The translations under genes were made by a program, and so were the position numbers. From NCBI RefSeq assembly GCF_002027705.1, contig NZ_MBTG01000014.1:1-64000 (forward strand): DNA of 64,000 bases, written 5' to 3'. Of this stretch, positions 8,801-17,465 are shown in pieces. The notes under the pieces are model-generated. The model was not told the origin of the DNA and did no database searches. It saw nothing but the letters and a program-made list of their open reading frames with translations. Numbering within the stretch: position 1 is the first letter of the stretch; every line of letters starts with the position of its first letter. The DNA comes from Paenibacillus ferrarius (lineage in GTDB: Bacteria > Bacillota > Bacilli > Paenibacillales > NBRC-103111).

Positions 8801-8837
8801 ACCCGTTTGTCATCATGCAAATGGGTTTTTGTTTTGT
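8801..8837 (+). terminator. intrinsic terminator of the Fur-controlled operon
   Basis: The stem ACCCGTTTG / CAAATGGGT with an 8-base loop is followed by TTTTTGTTTTG, 17 bp after the ATPase stop. It closes the operon that begins at 1956. Confidence 0.85.
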
Positions 8838-8952
8838 AGATTAGGAGACAGAAATACACGGATCTAGACGAAATCAGATAATAATGTCATGATTGATCTA
8901 GAAGAATCATAAAACAATTTGTTCCATAATGGCACATAGGGAGGACATATCG

Positions 8953-9561
8953 ATGACAATAACGAGAATGAACTGGGAGACAGGAACATGGTTGAATTCA
9001 CCTCTTTCTGCCAAGATAGAAGGAAGTTTCCTTAAGGTTTCTCCTGAAATAGGAAAAGACTTCTGGAAAAAGACATTATATGGTTTCGAGCACGAGGACG
9101 GGCCCGCTTTACTAACAGATTGGAATAACAACACAGCGGTAGAGGTATCGTTTCAACTCGGCTCATTTACAGAACTTTATGATCAGGCAGGCATTCTGCT
9201 GTACCATAGTTCCGGGCAATGGATTAAAACGGGGATTGAAATCAATGACGGCATTCCACAACTTTCTGTAGTTGTAACCGATGGCTATTCTGACTGGTCA
9301 CTCGCGCCTGTACCGGATTGGGCAGGCGAAGAAGTCACACTGCGCGCTTCGATTATGAAGGATGCTGTGATAATTAGGGCACGGACAGAACACCACGGAT
9401 GGCGCACGGTTCGGGTAGCACGTTTCCCTTACGTAAGCGGGAATCAGGCAGGTCCTTATACTTGCTCGCCAACGCGCGCAGGATTTGAGGTTATCTTCAC
9501 TCGCTGGAGCTTCACAGAACCAGACCAAGATCTTCATGTCGATCCTCCCATAGAAAAGTGA
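8953..9561 (+). CDS. DUF1349-like lectin-fold protein
   Basis: A protein of about 202 residues with no signal peptide. The ATG at 8953 has AGGGAGG about eight bases upstream and is preferred to an in-frame ATG at 8929 that has none. The sequence (FWKKTLYGFEHEDGPALLTD, YDQAGILLYHSSGQWIKTGIE, SDWSLAPVPDW) matches the pattern of cytosolic DUF1349 proteins, which have a concanavalin-like beta sandwich (regulation of enolase protein 1 relatives). It lies 8 bp before a sensor kinase gene and is probably cotranscribed. Sugar binding or a glycan-related role is inferred from fold and context. Confidence 0.75.
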   Translation: MTITRMNWETGTWLNSPLSAKIEGSFLKVSPEIGKDFWKKTLYGFEHEDGPALLTDWNNNTAVEVSFQLGSFTELYDQAGILLYHSSGQWIKTGIEINDGIPQLSVVVTDGYSDWSLAPVPDWAGEEVTLRASIMKDAVIIRARTEHHGWRTVRVARFPYVSGNQAGPYTCSPTRAGFEVIFTRWSFTEPDQDLHVDPPIEK

Positions 9562-9568
9562 AGGACGA

Positions 9569-11329
9569 ATGATGATTATGAAGCATCTGAAAATTAAGCA
9601 TAAGCTTTTTATCTTTATTCTGGCAGGTGTACTTGCCTCAAGCGGGCTGGCCTGGGTATTTGTGAAGCAGTCGCATAAGCTGTATGAGCAAATTATTTAT
9701 CGGGAGGCTTCCGACAAATTTTATTTGTATTCCGAGCGGATGGAGGAGAAATTGAGGGAAATCGACAAACTGTCGCTAACCATTTTCTCCGATCCGGAAG
9801 TGCAAGCAGATCTGGAGACGATGAAGACGTTACCGTCGTCTTACGAGGTCTTTGATGCCGCCAATAAGCTGAAGCGAAAGCTGCTGACTTACCATCAATC
9901 GGATTTCTCTGTCTCGTCGATCACAATTCTCGATTCAAGCGGCAACCTTCTTAGCGCTGGGGTGAACGCTGCCAGCATTAACGAAGGCAACAAGGAGCGT
10001 TATCGCCGCATTGCCAATGAACGAATCGGGGCTAGTGTCTGGGTCGGCGGGGAAGAGCGGGAGGAAACGTTTTACAGCGTGAGAGACATTCGCGAAATTG
10101 CTGATTTGAGTCTGGAGCGGCTCGGCACACTGATGATCGGTGTCGAAGCGCCCAAGGTGGTGTACGCCTCAAGCAAGAAACATGGGGATTACGATTCCGA
10201 GTTGATGATTGCATCCGGGGATCGCCTGTTGTTCACAAGCAATCGCGACTTGCCTCTGCCAGTTGTACACAAAGGTGACTCCAACGTCGTTACACTAAAT
10301 GGAAAAAGCTATCTGGCGGCGCAATTTACACTTGCGTATACCGGGTGGACCTTTGTTAATTTTATTTCCTATGAATCTGTCTTCAGTCACGTGAACACGA
10401 TGAAAAACGTACTGCTCAGCTTATATGTGCTGCTGGCTGTCGCTCTGTTCTGGGTTGGCATGCGCTTTTCGCTAAGTATGACCCGACCGCTTGAGGCGCT
10501 AACCCAGCGCATTTCTTTGGTGGAGAAGGGGAATTTTGAAATTGGCGAACCCATATACCCAGTATACAGGGATGAATTTAATATTTTGAATCGTAATTTT
10601 GATAAAATGACGGCAAGGCTTGACGCACTAATTAAAGAGAACTATGTGAAACAAATTCAACTCAAGGAAGCGGAGTATGAAGCCTTAAAGGCCAAGGTGA
10701 ATCCGCATTTTCTATACAATACACTCGATTCGATTCACTGGATGGCCAAAGGCTACGGGCACAGTGATCTGGCACGTATGGTCAAGGCGCTTGGCGATAT
10801 GCTGCGCAGTACAATCAGGCAGAAGGAATTCGTGACCTTGCGCGAGGAGCTGGCACAACTCCAGAATTATATCACGATTCAGCAGTTTCGCTTTGAAGAA
10901 CGGCTGATTTATGCTGCGGACATACCGGAAGAGCTTCTTAATCTTCATCTGCCTTGGTTGATTTTGCAGCCAGTAGTGGAGAATTGCATGAAATATGGCG
11001 TTGATGCACAAACAGGGCAATGCGAGATATCCTTGAAAGCGGAGACGATAGCTGACCGTTTGGTAATCCTTGTACAGGACAAAGGACCAGGTATTCCTGC
11101 AACACTTGAGCAAGATGAATCGTCGATTGATTCACTATCGGGCAGCACAGGAATAGGATTATCCAATATCCACGATCGGATTCAATTATGGTTTGGCGAT
11201 GCTTACGGAATCCGGATTGAGCAAGGAGCTCAACAGGGAGCGGTCATCCGTATCGAAGTGCCGCTATTGCTGAATCCGCCGGGAACGAAAGCCGAGGGAA
11301 GAAGGAGAAGCAGCCATGCACATCTATAA
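9569..11329 (+). CDS. YesM-type sensor histidine kinase
   Basis: A 586-residue membrane kinase. It has one TM helix at about 10-30, an extracellular sensor region, a second TM at about 275-297 (LLSLYVLLAVALFWVG), HAMP, then the His_kinase block with the phospho-acceptor in KVNPHFLYNTLDSIHW (His near 380) and a HATPase domain with ENCMKYG, DKGPGIP and GIGLSNIHDR. Two adjacent ATGs (9569, 9572) fit AAGG upstream. It overlaps the response regulator by 14 bp. YesM-type kinases commonly sense extracellular saccharides with a neighbouring importer, here the one at 14217-17391. Confidence 0.92.
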   Translation: MMIMKHLKIKHKLFIFILAGVLASSGLAWVFVKQSHKLYEQIIYREASDKFYLYSERMEEKLREIDKLSLTIFSDPEVQADLETMKTLPSSYEVFDAANKLKRKLLTYHQSDFSVSSITILDSSGNLLSAGVNAASINEGNKERYRRIANERIGASVWVGGEEREETFYSVRDIREIADLSLERLGTLMIGVEAPKVVYASSKKHGDYDSELMIASGDRLLFTSNRDLPLPVVHKGDSNVVTLNGKSYLAAQFTLAYTGWTFVNFISYESVFSHVNTMKNVLLSLYVLLAVALFWVGMRFSLSMTRPLEALTQRISLVEKGNFEIGEPIYPVYRDEFNILNRNFDKMTARLDALIKENYVKQIQLKEAEYEALKAKVNPHFLYNTLDSIHWMAKGYGHSDLARMVKALGDMLRSTIRQKEFVTLREELAQLQNYITIQQFRFEERLIYAADIPEELLNLHLPWLILQPVVENCMKYGVDAQTGQCEISLKAETIADRLVILVQDKGPGIPATLEQDESSIDSLSGSTGIGLSNIHDRIQLWFGDAYGIRIEQGAQQGAVIRIEVPLLLNPPGTKAEGRRRSSHAHL

Positions 11330-12869
11330 TATTTTACTGGTCGACGACGAAAGGATCATTCGTGAGGCTATTGCCAGAACGGTTGATTGGGAAGGGCTTG
11401 GACTAGCGTTGATTGGAACAGCGGCAGATGGGCTTCAGGCATGGGAACAAATCGAAGCGCTGCGCCCGGACATTATTCTAACCGATATCAAAATGCCGCG
11501 AATGAGCGGTCTGGAACTTATTCGCCGGACAAAAGAACAATGGCCTGAAACGCGTTTCGCGGTGTTGTCCGGTTACGACGAATTCGATCTCGCCGTTGGG
11601 GCTATGAATCACGGCGTCAAACATTATTTGCTCAAGCCCTGCGATGAGCAGGAGATTGAAGGAGCGCTGCGTGAGATTATCCGCGAGCTCGACGAGCTGC
11701 GCCGCCGCAACGAATTGCTCGCAGCAGCTCGCCAGGCCAGCGACGGCTGGCTAACGGAGCGCGAGCCGCTGCTAGCGCTGCTGCTGGAGGAGCCCTTGGC
11801 GCCGAATAAGGCAGAGCTTCTGCGGCCTGTCAGGCAGCTTGAGTCGAAGCTGCGGCTTATCTTCGTGCAGTGGGAGACGGCCACGGCTTGCCAAGAACTG
11901 CGCGTCCGCGAAGTCGCCGCCGCGCAGAGCGGGGCGGGCCGTCCGCTCGGACAAAGCGCCGTAGCCGGGAACCGGCTGCTTGCTTCCGTCGCGGACGCGG
12001 GTCTTGCGCCGTCAGTGGCCGCCGCGGAGCGGCTGCGCGATGAGCTGCTGAGCCGCTGCCCAGGCCTGCGGCTCACGCTGGCGGTCAGCGATGCGGGACC
12101 GCCGGATGCGCTCGCGCGCTTATATAAGGACGCGCTGGCGTATGCCGCGCGCGCCTTCTATCTCGGAGCGGGCCGCATCGCGACAAGCGAGCTGGCGGAG
12201 CCGGCGCTCGCCGCTGCCGCTGCGCCCGAGGCGGCTCGCGGCGAGTTGATCGCCGCCGCCCTCCGCACCGGCGACATCGAGGGAGCGCGGTACGAATTAG
12301 CCGCGTTCTTCAGGGCGCTCGCCGCCGCTCGCTGCGACCGACCCACCTCGCTAAGCCTGATCTTGCAGTTGATGACGGCGATGCTCAAAGAAACGCCTCC
12401 GGAGGAACTGCTGCGCAAGACAGCCCAGCTGCTTAGTCTGCCGACGCTCGGTGACATCGAATCGTATATCGCTGCGGAGTTGGAAAGCGAGGGACGGCGA
12501 TTCGAGGCATCCACCATGCATAAAGGTACAGCGGTGGTCCTGCGGATGAAACGGTTGATCGCTTATTATTTGACGCATGAAGAATTATCGCTGCAATGGC
12601 TCGGCCAGCACCATCTGTTCATGAACGCGGAATATTTGGGACGCTTGTTTCGCAAAGAGACGAACGAAAAGTTCTCGCTGTATTTGACGCGCTTGCGCAT
12701 CGAACGGGCGAAGGAATTAATTGCTATAGAGACCGAAAGCAAAATATATGAGATCGCTGAACGCTCCGGTTTTGGCGGAGATCAGCAATATTTTGGCAAT
12801 GTGTTCAAGAAGTATACCGGTTATTCGCCACTCGAATACAGGAAAAGCCTTGCCGGACAACAGCGCTGA
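11316..12869 (+). CDS. YesN-type response regulator with AraC DNA-binding domain
   Basis: A 517-residue regulator. The receiver domain (1-120) has VDDE, the acceptor Asp57 in LTDIKMP, and Lys in YLLKPC. The C-terminal 100 residues are an AraC-type double helix-turn-helix (LSLQWLGQHHLFMNAEYLGR, IYEIAERSGFGGDQQYFGNV). The middle (about 125-390) is very Ala/Arg/Leu-rich and its DNA is much more GC-rich than the surroundings (roughly 11690-12330). The domain order is usual for the family, so the middle has drifted in composition rather than been replaced. It probably activates the importer downstream. Confidence 0.92.
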   Translation: MHIYNILLVDDERIIREAIARTVDWEGLGLALIGTAADGLQAWEQIEALRPDIILTDIKMPRMSGLELIRRTKEQWPETRFAVLSGYDEFDLAVGAMNHGVKHYLLKPCDEQEIEGALREIIRELDELRRRNELLAAARQASDGWLTEREPLLALLLEEPLAPNKAELLRPVRQLESKLRLIFVQWETATACQELRVREVAAAQSGAGRPLGQSAVAGNRLLASVADAGLAPSVAAAERLRDELLSRCPGLRLTLAVSDAGPPDALARLYKDALAYAARAFYLGAGRIATSELAEPALAAAAAPEAARGELIAAALRTGDIEGARYELAAFFRALAAARCDRPTSLSLILQLMTAMLKETPPEELLRKTAQLLSLPTLGDIESYIAAELESEGRRFEASTMHKGTAVVLRMKRLIAYYLTHEELSLQWLGQHHLFMNAEYLGRLFRKETNEKFSLYLTRLRIERAKELIAIETESKIYEIAERSGFGGDQQYFGNVFKKYTGYSPLEYRKSLAGQQR

Positions 12870-13000
12870 GGGCCTGCGGGCTCTCTCGGATTTTCACAAA
12901 AAACGTATCGGTTTTTTCTATGTCGGTTTGGATGAATCCGGTATATACTCGATTTAATTCCTAGTATTCACATGTGTTTATAAGTGGAGGGCAGTAAGAG

Positions 13001-14194
13001 ATGACTAAGAACGTTGGGTTTGACTTGTTTATTCGTAACGAGCGAGAGGCTGAGATTGCTGAACGCTCGGACCGCTTGGCTGCTCGCTTCGCTGAGCGTT
13101 CCGCACAACATGATACAGAGGGAAGCTTCCCGTTCGACAATTTCGCTGATCTTCGTGAAGCCGGTTACTTGCTGTTGACGGTGCCGCGCGCTTACGGGGG
13201 AGAAGAAGCGTCGCTGTACGAAATGGTGCTTGCCCAAGAACGTCTTGCACGAGGCGATGGCTCTACGGCACTTGCTGTGGGCTGGCATGTTGGCCTGCTG
13301 CATCAGCTGCGCTATACGAATGCTTGGCCGGCTTCGTTGTACGAACGATTCTGCCAGGAATCAGTGGAAACGGGGGCGCTCGTTAATCATTTGGCATCTG
13401 AGCGGGCAACCGGCAGCCCAAGTCGGGGAGGAAGACCGGAAACGAAGGCTGTTGCTGCAGAGGGGGGCTGGCTGCTGAGCGGACGCAAAACCTACAGCAC
13501 GCTGAGTCCGATCCTCACTTGCTTTACCGTTTCGGCGGCGATTGAAGGCACAGAGGAGACTGGGGAGTTTTTCGTTCGTGTCGGAACTGGAGTTCGTGTG
13601 GAAGAAACGTGGAATACCCTTGGCATGCGAGCGACGGGGAGCCATGACGTAGTGCTTGAGAATGTGTTCGTACCGGATGACCAGGTGGTTCATCTCTCAG
13701 GGGCACCTCGCCAGGAACGAACACCTGACGACGGGGGTTGGCTATTGCATATTCCCGCTTGTTACATCGGGATTGCGTATGCGGCCAGGAGCTTTGCAAT
13801 TCAATTTGCGTCGCAGTATCGACCGAACAGCTTGACCACGCCGATCGCTGAACTGCCGAATATTCGTCGACAAATTGGAGAAATGGACATCGCGCTTGCA
13901 ACGGCGCGTACGGTGCTCTACTCGGTAGCTGACCGATGGGATCGAGAGCCGGAGCGGCGCGCGGCGCTGAAGCCAGAGCTGGGGCTCGCTAAGCATGTGG
14001 CCACGAATCATGCAATCTCGATTGTGGATACGGCGATGCGCATTGTCGGTGCTGCGAGCTTGTCGAGGAGCCTGCCGCTAGAGCGGATGTACCGCGACGT
14101 ACGCGCAGGTCTGCACAATCCACCGATGGATGACGTAGTGGTCAACGGATTCGCGCAAAGAGCTTTGGATGAAGTCAAACAGATCATGAAATAG
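13001..14194 (+). CDS. acyl-CoA dehydrogenase-like flavoprotein
   Basis: A 397-residue soluble flavoenzyme of the acyl-CoA dehydrogenase fold. It shows the N-terminal helical domain (LREAGYLLLTVPRAYGGE), the middle beta domain with the FAD-contacting SGRKTYST and the GMRATGSHDV turn, and the C-terminal helical bundle (MRIVGAASLSRSLPLERMYRD). No general-base Glu typical of true acyl-CoA dehydrogenases stands out, and the sequence resembles the SfnB/DszC-type side branch that includes flavin-dependent monooxygenases and sulfur-related enzymes. The substrate is therefore open. It lies between a YesM/YesN pair and a sugar importer, an unexpected place. The ATG at 13001 has GGAGGG upstream. Confidence 0.8.
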   Translation: MTKNVGFDLFIRNEREAEIAERSDRLAARFAERSAQHDTEGSFPFDNFADLREAGYLLLTVPRAYGGEEASLYEMVLAQERLARGDGSTALAVGWHVGLLHQLRYTNAWPASLYERFCQESVETGALVNHLASERATGSPSRGGRPETKAVAAEGGWLLSGRKTYSTLSPILTCFTVSAAIEGTEETGEFFVRVGTGVRVEETWNTLGMRATGSHDVVLENVFVPDDQVVHLSGAPRQERTPDDGGWLLHIPACYIGIAYAARSFAIQFASQYRPNSLTTPIAELPNIRRQIGEMDIALATARTVLYSVADRWDREPERRAALKPELGLAKHVATNHAISIVDTAMRIVGAASLSRSLPLERMYRDVRAGLHNPPMDDVVVNGFAQRALDEVKQIMK

Positions 14195-14216
14195 AAAAAG
14201 GGGATGGGAAATCACA

Positions 14217-15548
14217 ATGGCGAAAACGAAAATAACAGGTTTAACAGTAGCTTTGAGCGCTGTCATGGCATTGGCAGGGTGCTCTAGCGGTACTTCCAGT
14301 ACACCGGTTGAAACAAGCGCGGCCACGGCTTCGGCCACAACAGCTCCTGTATCCAAAGATCCAGTTACACTGCGGATGACTTACTGGGCTGGCTCGCAGT
14401 TGACTGTAGACAGGAATAATGCTGTCGTGCAGTTGTTTCAGAAAGCCTATCCGAACATTAAGGTAGAGGCCGAATATTACGCTGGCGACGCCTACTGGGA
14501 TAAAATGAGCGTGCTTGCCGCTTCGAGCAATTTGCCGGATGTCATTCGGATGGATTACTCCAAAATCACCAATTTCGTAGGCAAAAATTTGCTTCTTCCA
14601 CTTGATGATTATATGAAGGACAAAACGATTAATCTCGAAGGCGTCAATCCGATTCATAATGCCGGCGGCCGCTTCAATGACAAGCAATACGGCATCAACA
14701 TCGGCAACAATGCACTGGTCATGTTCTATAATCCGGAGCTGCTTGAGAAAGCCGGTGTCAAAGCGCCAGCAGACAATTATACATGGGAGCAGTATGAGAA
14801 GGATTTGCGAACGATCAAAGATAAGCTCGGCATCTTCGGTGACACCCACCTTGCGCAATCCCATTTCAGCGTCTGGCTTCGCCAGCATGACAAGTCTCTG
14901 TTCAACAAAGGGCAGGATGCACTGGGGTATGAGGACGATCAGCTCTTCGTCGACTTCTTTAAACAACAGCTTCGTTGGCAAAAGGATGGTCTCGTGACAC
15001 CGCTGGGTACTGAGCTTGAAGTGAAAAGCCTGGAGGATGGGCCCTTTACGAAGGGACAAACGGCTTTCGGCGGATTCTCCTACTGGAGCAATCACGTGGA
15101 TATCATGGAAAAACAGCTGAAAAAGAATGTTGGCCTAGCCATGTATCCTGGAGACGGCAAAGGGATGTACATTAAGCCATCCTTCTTCCATTCGATTGCC
15201 AAATCGTCGAAGCATCCGAAGGAAGCTGCACTCTTTATTGATTTCTACACGAACAATATTGAAGCGGCTAAATCACTTAATGCTTACTTTGGCATGCCTT
15301 ATAACCCTAAAGTCATTCAAGGTATTCAAGATACATTTACTGAAACACAGAAACGTGTAGTTGCTTATTTAACGAATGTAGAGAAGTATGCGTCTGCGAT
15401 CGATGCACCGGAACCAGCGGCAGGAGCGGAAGTTGCCAAGGTGTACAAAAATATCAGCGATGAGGTCTTATTCGAGAAAATAACGCCGGAAGACGGGGCA
15501 AAGCGATTCCGCAAGGAAGCAAGCGCCATTCTGGCCAAAGGGAAATAA
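14217..15548 (+). CDS. carbohydrate ABC importer, family 1 substrate-binding lipoprotein
   Basis: A 443-residue lipoprotein with signal MAKTKITGLTVALSAVMALAGC and Cys22 as anchor, then a Ser/Thr/Ala linker and a type-1 extracellular solute-binding domain (VTLRMTYWAGSQ, FQKAYPNIKVEAEYY, NLPDVIRMDYSK). It binds an oligosaccharide outside the membrane and delivers it to the two permeases that follow. It starts 22 bp after the flavoenzyme gene behind a GGGGATGGGA ribosome site. Ligand unknown. Confidence 0.92.
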   Translation: MAKTKITGLTVALSAVMALAGCSSGTSSTPVETSAATASATTAPVSKDPVTLRMTYWAGSQLTVDRNNAVVQLFQKAYPNIKVEAEYYAGDAYWDKMSVLAASSNLPDVIRMDYSKITNFVGKNLLLPLDDYMKDKTINLEGVNPIHNAGGRFNDKQYGINIGNNALVMFYNPELLEKAGVKAPADNYTWEQYEKDLRTIKDKLGIFGDTHLAQSHFSVWLRQHDKSLFNKGQDALGYEDDQLFVDFFKQQLRWQKDGLVTPLGTELEVKSLEDGPFTKGQTAFGGFSYWSNHVDIMEKQLKKNVGLAMYPGDGKGMYIKPSFFHSIAKSSKHPKEAALFIDFYTNNIEAAKSLNAYFGMPYNPKVIQGIQDTFTETQKRVVAYLTNVEKYASAIDAPEPAAGAEVAKVYKNISDEVLFEKITPEDGAKRFRKEASAILAKGK

Positions 15549-15622
15549 TAGCTGCGGAACACTGTGCGGGAGGTAGTTGACTTCTTCCCTGCAGTTCGCT
15601 GAAGGAAAGAGAGGAACTTGGC

Positions 15623-16537
15623 ATGGCGCAACCAACGCGAGCAAAGAAGCTGCGAGATTATCGCAATGCGGCGGGCTATGCGTTCATTTCGCCTTGGCTC
15701 ATCGGATTTATACTGTTCTCCGTAATACCGATGATCGTATCGCTTGCGCTCGCATTTACGAAATACGATATTTTATCCTCGCCGGAATGGGTCGGAATCG
15801 ATAATTTCAAGACGATGTTCACGGGCGATCCGCGCTATTGGAAGTCAGTGACTGCAACGCTCCTTTTTGTATTTATTGCCGTTCCACTGCGGCTCTTGTT
15901 CGCACTGGGCGTGGCGATTCTATTGAATACGCGTTTGAAACTGGCGGGCTTGTTTCGCTCTGCTTTCTATTTGCCCACATTAATCGGCGGCAGCGTCGCA
16001 GTGGCTGTGATGTGGCGCCAGTTGTTCGGTGCGCAAGGCGCGGTTAATTCACTGCTGACAGCGGTGACAGGACAAACCTTTCAGACCTCATGGATCACGC
16101 ATCCATCGACGGCTATTTTATCGCTTGTCCTACTTGCCGTATGGCAGTTCGGTTCAGGGATGCTGATCTTTCTTGCTGGCTTGAAACAGGTGCCGAAGGA
16201 GCTGTACGAGGCGGTAACTGTAGATGGTGCAGGAGCTTGGCAAAGATTGCGTTGGATCACACTGCCGCTTCTTACACCCGTCATCTTTTTTAATTTAGTT
16301 ATGGGAATTATTAATGGTTTTAAGGTATTTACCGAAGGCATGCTTGTAACAGGGGGCGGACCTTTCGATAAAACATTATTTTACGCCTTGTATTTGTATG
16401 AGAAATCATTCCGCTATTATGAAATGGGCTATGGCTCTGCTATGGCTTGGGTGCTGCTTGCGGTGATTGCCTGTTTTACAGCCGCGCTGTTCGCGACTTC
16501 CCGCAATTGGGTGCACTATGAATCGAGGGGGGAATAG
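15623..16537 (+). CDS. carbohydrate ABC importer permease, MalF type
   Basis: A 304-residue six-helix permease. An N-terminal basic stretch leads into TM1 (YAFISPWLIGFILFSVIPMI), and the EAA loop is ELYEAVTVDGAGAWQRLRWI. It partners with the following permease. The 74-bp gap after the binding protein is the only sizeable spacing in this operon; I see no promoter in it. No cognate ATPase is encoded nearby, so a shared MsmX-type ATPase elsewhere is expected, as is common for CUT1 importers of Firmicutes. Confidence 0.92.
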   Translation: MAQPTRAKKLRDYRNAAGYAFISPWLIGFILFSVIPMIVSLALAFTKYDILSSPEWVGIDNFKTMFTGDPRYWKSVTATLLFVFIAVPLRLLFALGVAILLNTRLKLAGLFRSAFYLPTLIGGSVAVAVMWRQLFGAQGAVNSLLTAVTGQTFQTSWITHPSTAILSLVLLAVWQFGSGMLIFLAGLKQVPKELYEAVTVDGAGAWQRLRWITLPLLTPVIFFNLVMGIINGFKVFTEGMLVTGGGPFDKTLFYALYLYEKSFRYYEMGYGSAMAWVLLAVIACFTAALFATSRNWVHYESRGE

Positions 16538-16542
16538 GCAGC

Positions 16543-17391
16543 ATGATGACCAAACAACGACAAACCTTGCAAGCGATTCTGCTGCATGCCTTTACCATAG
16601 GATTTGCACTGGTTATGATGTATCCACTGCTCTGGATGGTGTCAAGCTCGCTGAAAGATACGAGTGAAATCTTCGTCCATGCGCACCAGTTACTTCCATC
16701 CACGCTCAAATTGGATAATTATACGAACGGATTTAAAGGATTTGCCGGAATCTCGTTTGCCGTTTTTTTCAAAAATTCGTTTATCGTGACGATTTTGTCT
16801 GTTTTCGGAACGATTATTTCATCGATCTTAACGGCTTACGGCTTTGCGCGCATTCGGTTTCGCGGGGCGGCCATTTGGTTTGCCTGCATGATGACGACGA
16901 TGATGCTGCCCAGTGAAGTACTGACGATTCCGCAATATATTTTATTCCAGAAGCTAGGTTGGATCAACACATTCAAGCCGTTAATCATACCTTCCTTTTT
17001 TGGCGGAGCATTCTTTATTTTCCTGCTGATTCAATTTTTACGAGGAATTCCGAAGGAACTAGATGAGTCGGCCAAAATTGACGGCTGCGGATTATTTGCC
17101 ATTTTGGCGCGTATTCTTCTTCCGCTGCTCATTTCCCCAATCATCACCGTAGCGATTTTCAAATTTTACTGGACATGGGACGATTTTTTCAGTCCATTGT
17201 TGTATCTCAATTCGCCCAAGTTGGCTACCGTCGCCCTTGCGCTCAAAAATTTCTCGGATCCGACGATGCAAACCGATTGGGGCGCTTTATTCGCCATGTC
17301 GGTCTTATCGCTTGTACCTGTTGTGCTCGTTTTTGCTGGATTTCAGAAATATCTGGTCGATGGGATCAGCACAACAGGGCTCAAAGGATAA
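16543..17391 (+). CDS. carbohydrate ABC importer permease, MalG type
   Basis: A 282-residue permease starting 5 bp after the MalF-type gene (ATG 16543 or 16546, GGGGG upstream). The hallmark EAA loop is ELDESAKIDGCGLFAILARI, and the C-terminus GISTTGLKG is typical of MalG proteins. It ends 19 bp before a strong hairpin, making it the last gene of the sugar importer operon. Confidence 0.92.
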   Translation: MMTKQRQTLQAILLHAFTIGFALVMMYPLLWMVSSSLKDTSEIFVHAHQLLPSTLKLDNYTNGFKGFAGISFAVFFKNSFIVTILSVFGTIISSILTAYGFARIRFRGAAIWFACMMTTMMLPSEVLTIPQYILFQKLGWINTFKPLIIPSFFGGAFFIFLLIQFLRGIPKELDESAKIDGCGLFAILARILLPLLISPIITVAIFKFYWTWDDFFSPLLYLNSPKLATVALALKNFSDPTMQTDWGALFAMSVLSLVPVVLVFAGFQKYLVDGISTTGLKG

Positions 17392-17410
17392 GCAGGTATC
17401 AATGACGTAT

Positions 17411-17465
17411 AACAGCTGCAGTTAAGGGGTTATTTATCAAGCCCTTGACTGCGGCTGTTTGTCTG
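17411..17465 (+). terminator. hairpin terminator between sugar importer and MFS genes
   Basis: An 18-bp near-perfect stem, AACAGCTGCAGTTAAGGG (17411-17428) with CCCTTGACTGCGGCTGTT (17442-17459), then TTTG. The stop codon of the converging MFS gene (17430-17432) lies inside the loop, so this hairpin also spans the end of that gene. Confidence 0.75.

Noticed and set aside
11624..12517. Long open frames on the minus strand opposite the YesN-type regulator
   Set aside because: They are shadows of the GC-rich coding strand: Ser/Arg-rich, without ribosome sites.
14241..15095. 284-codon open frame antisense to the sugar-binding lipoprotein
   Set aside because: No ribosome site or recognisable domain; the plus-strand frame has a clear lipoprotein signal and family motifs.
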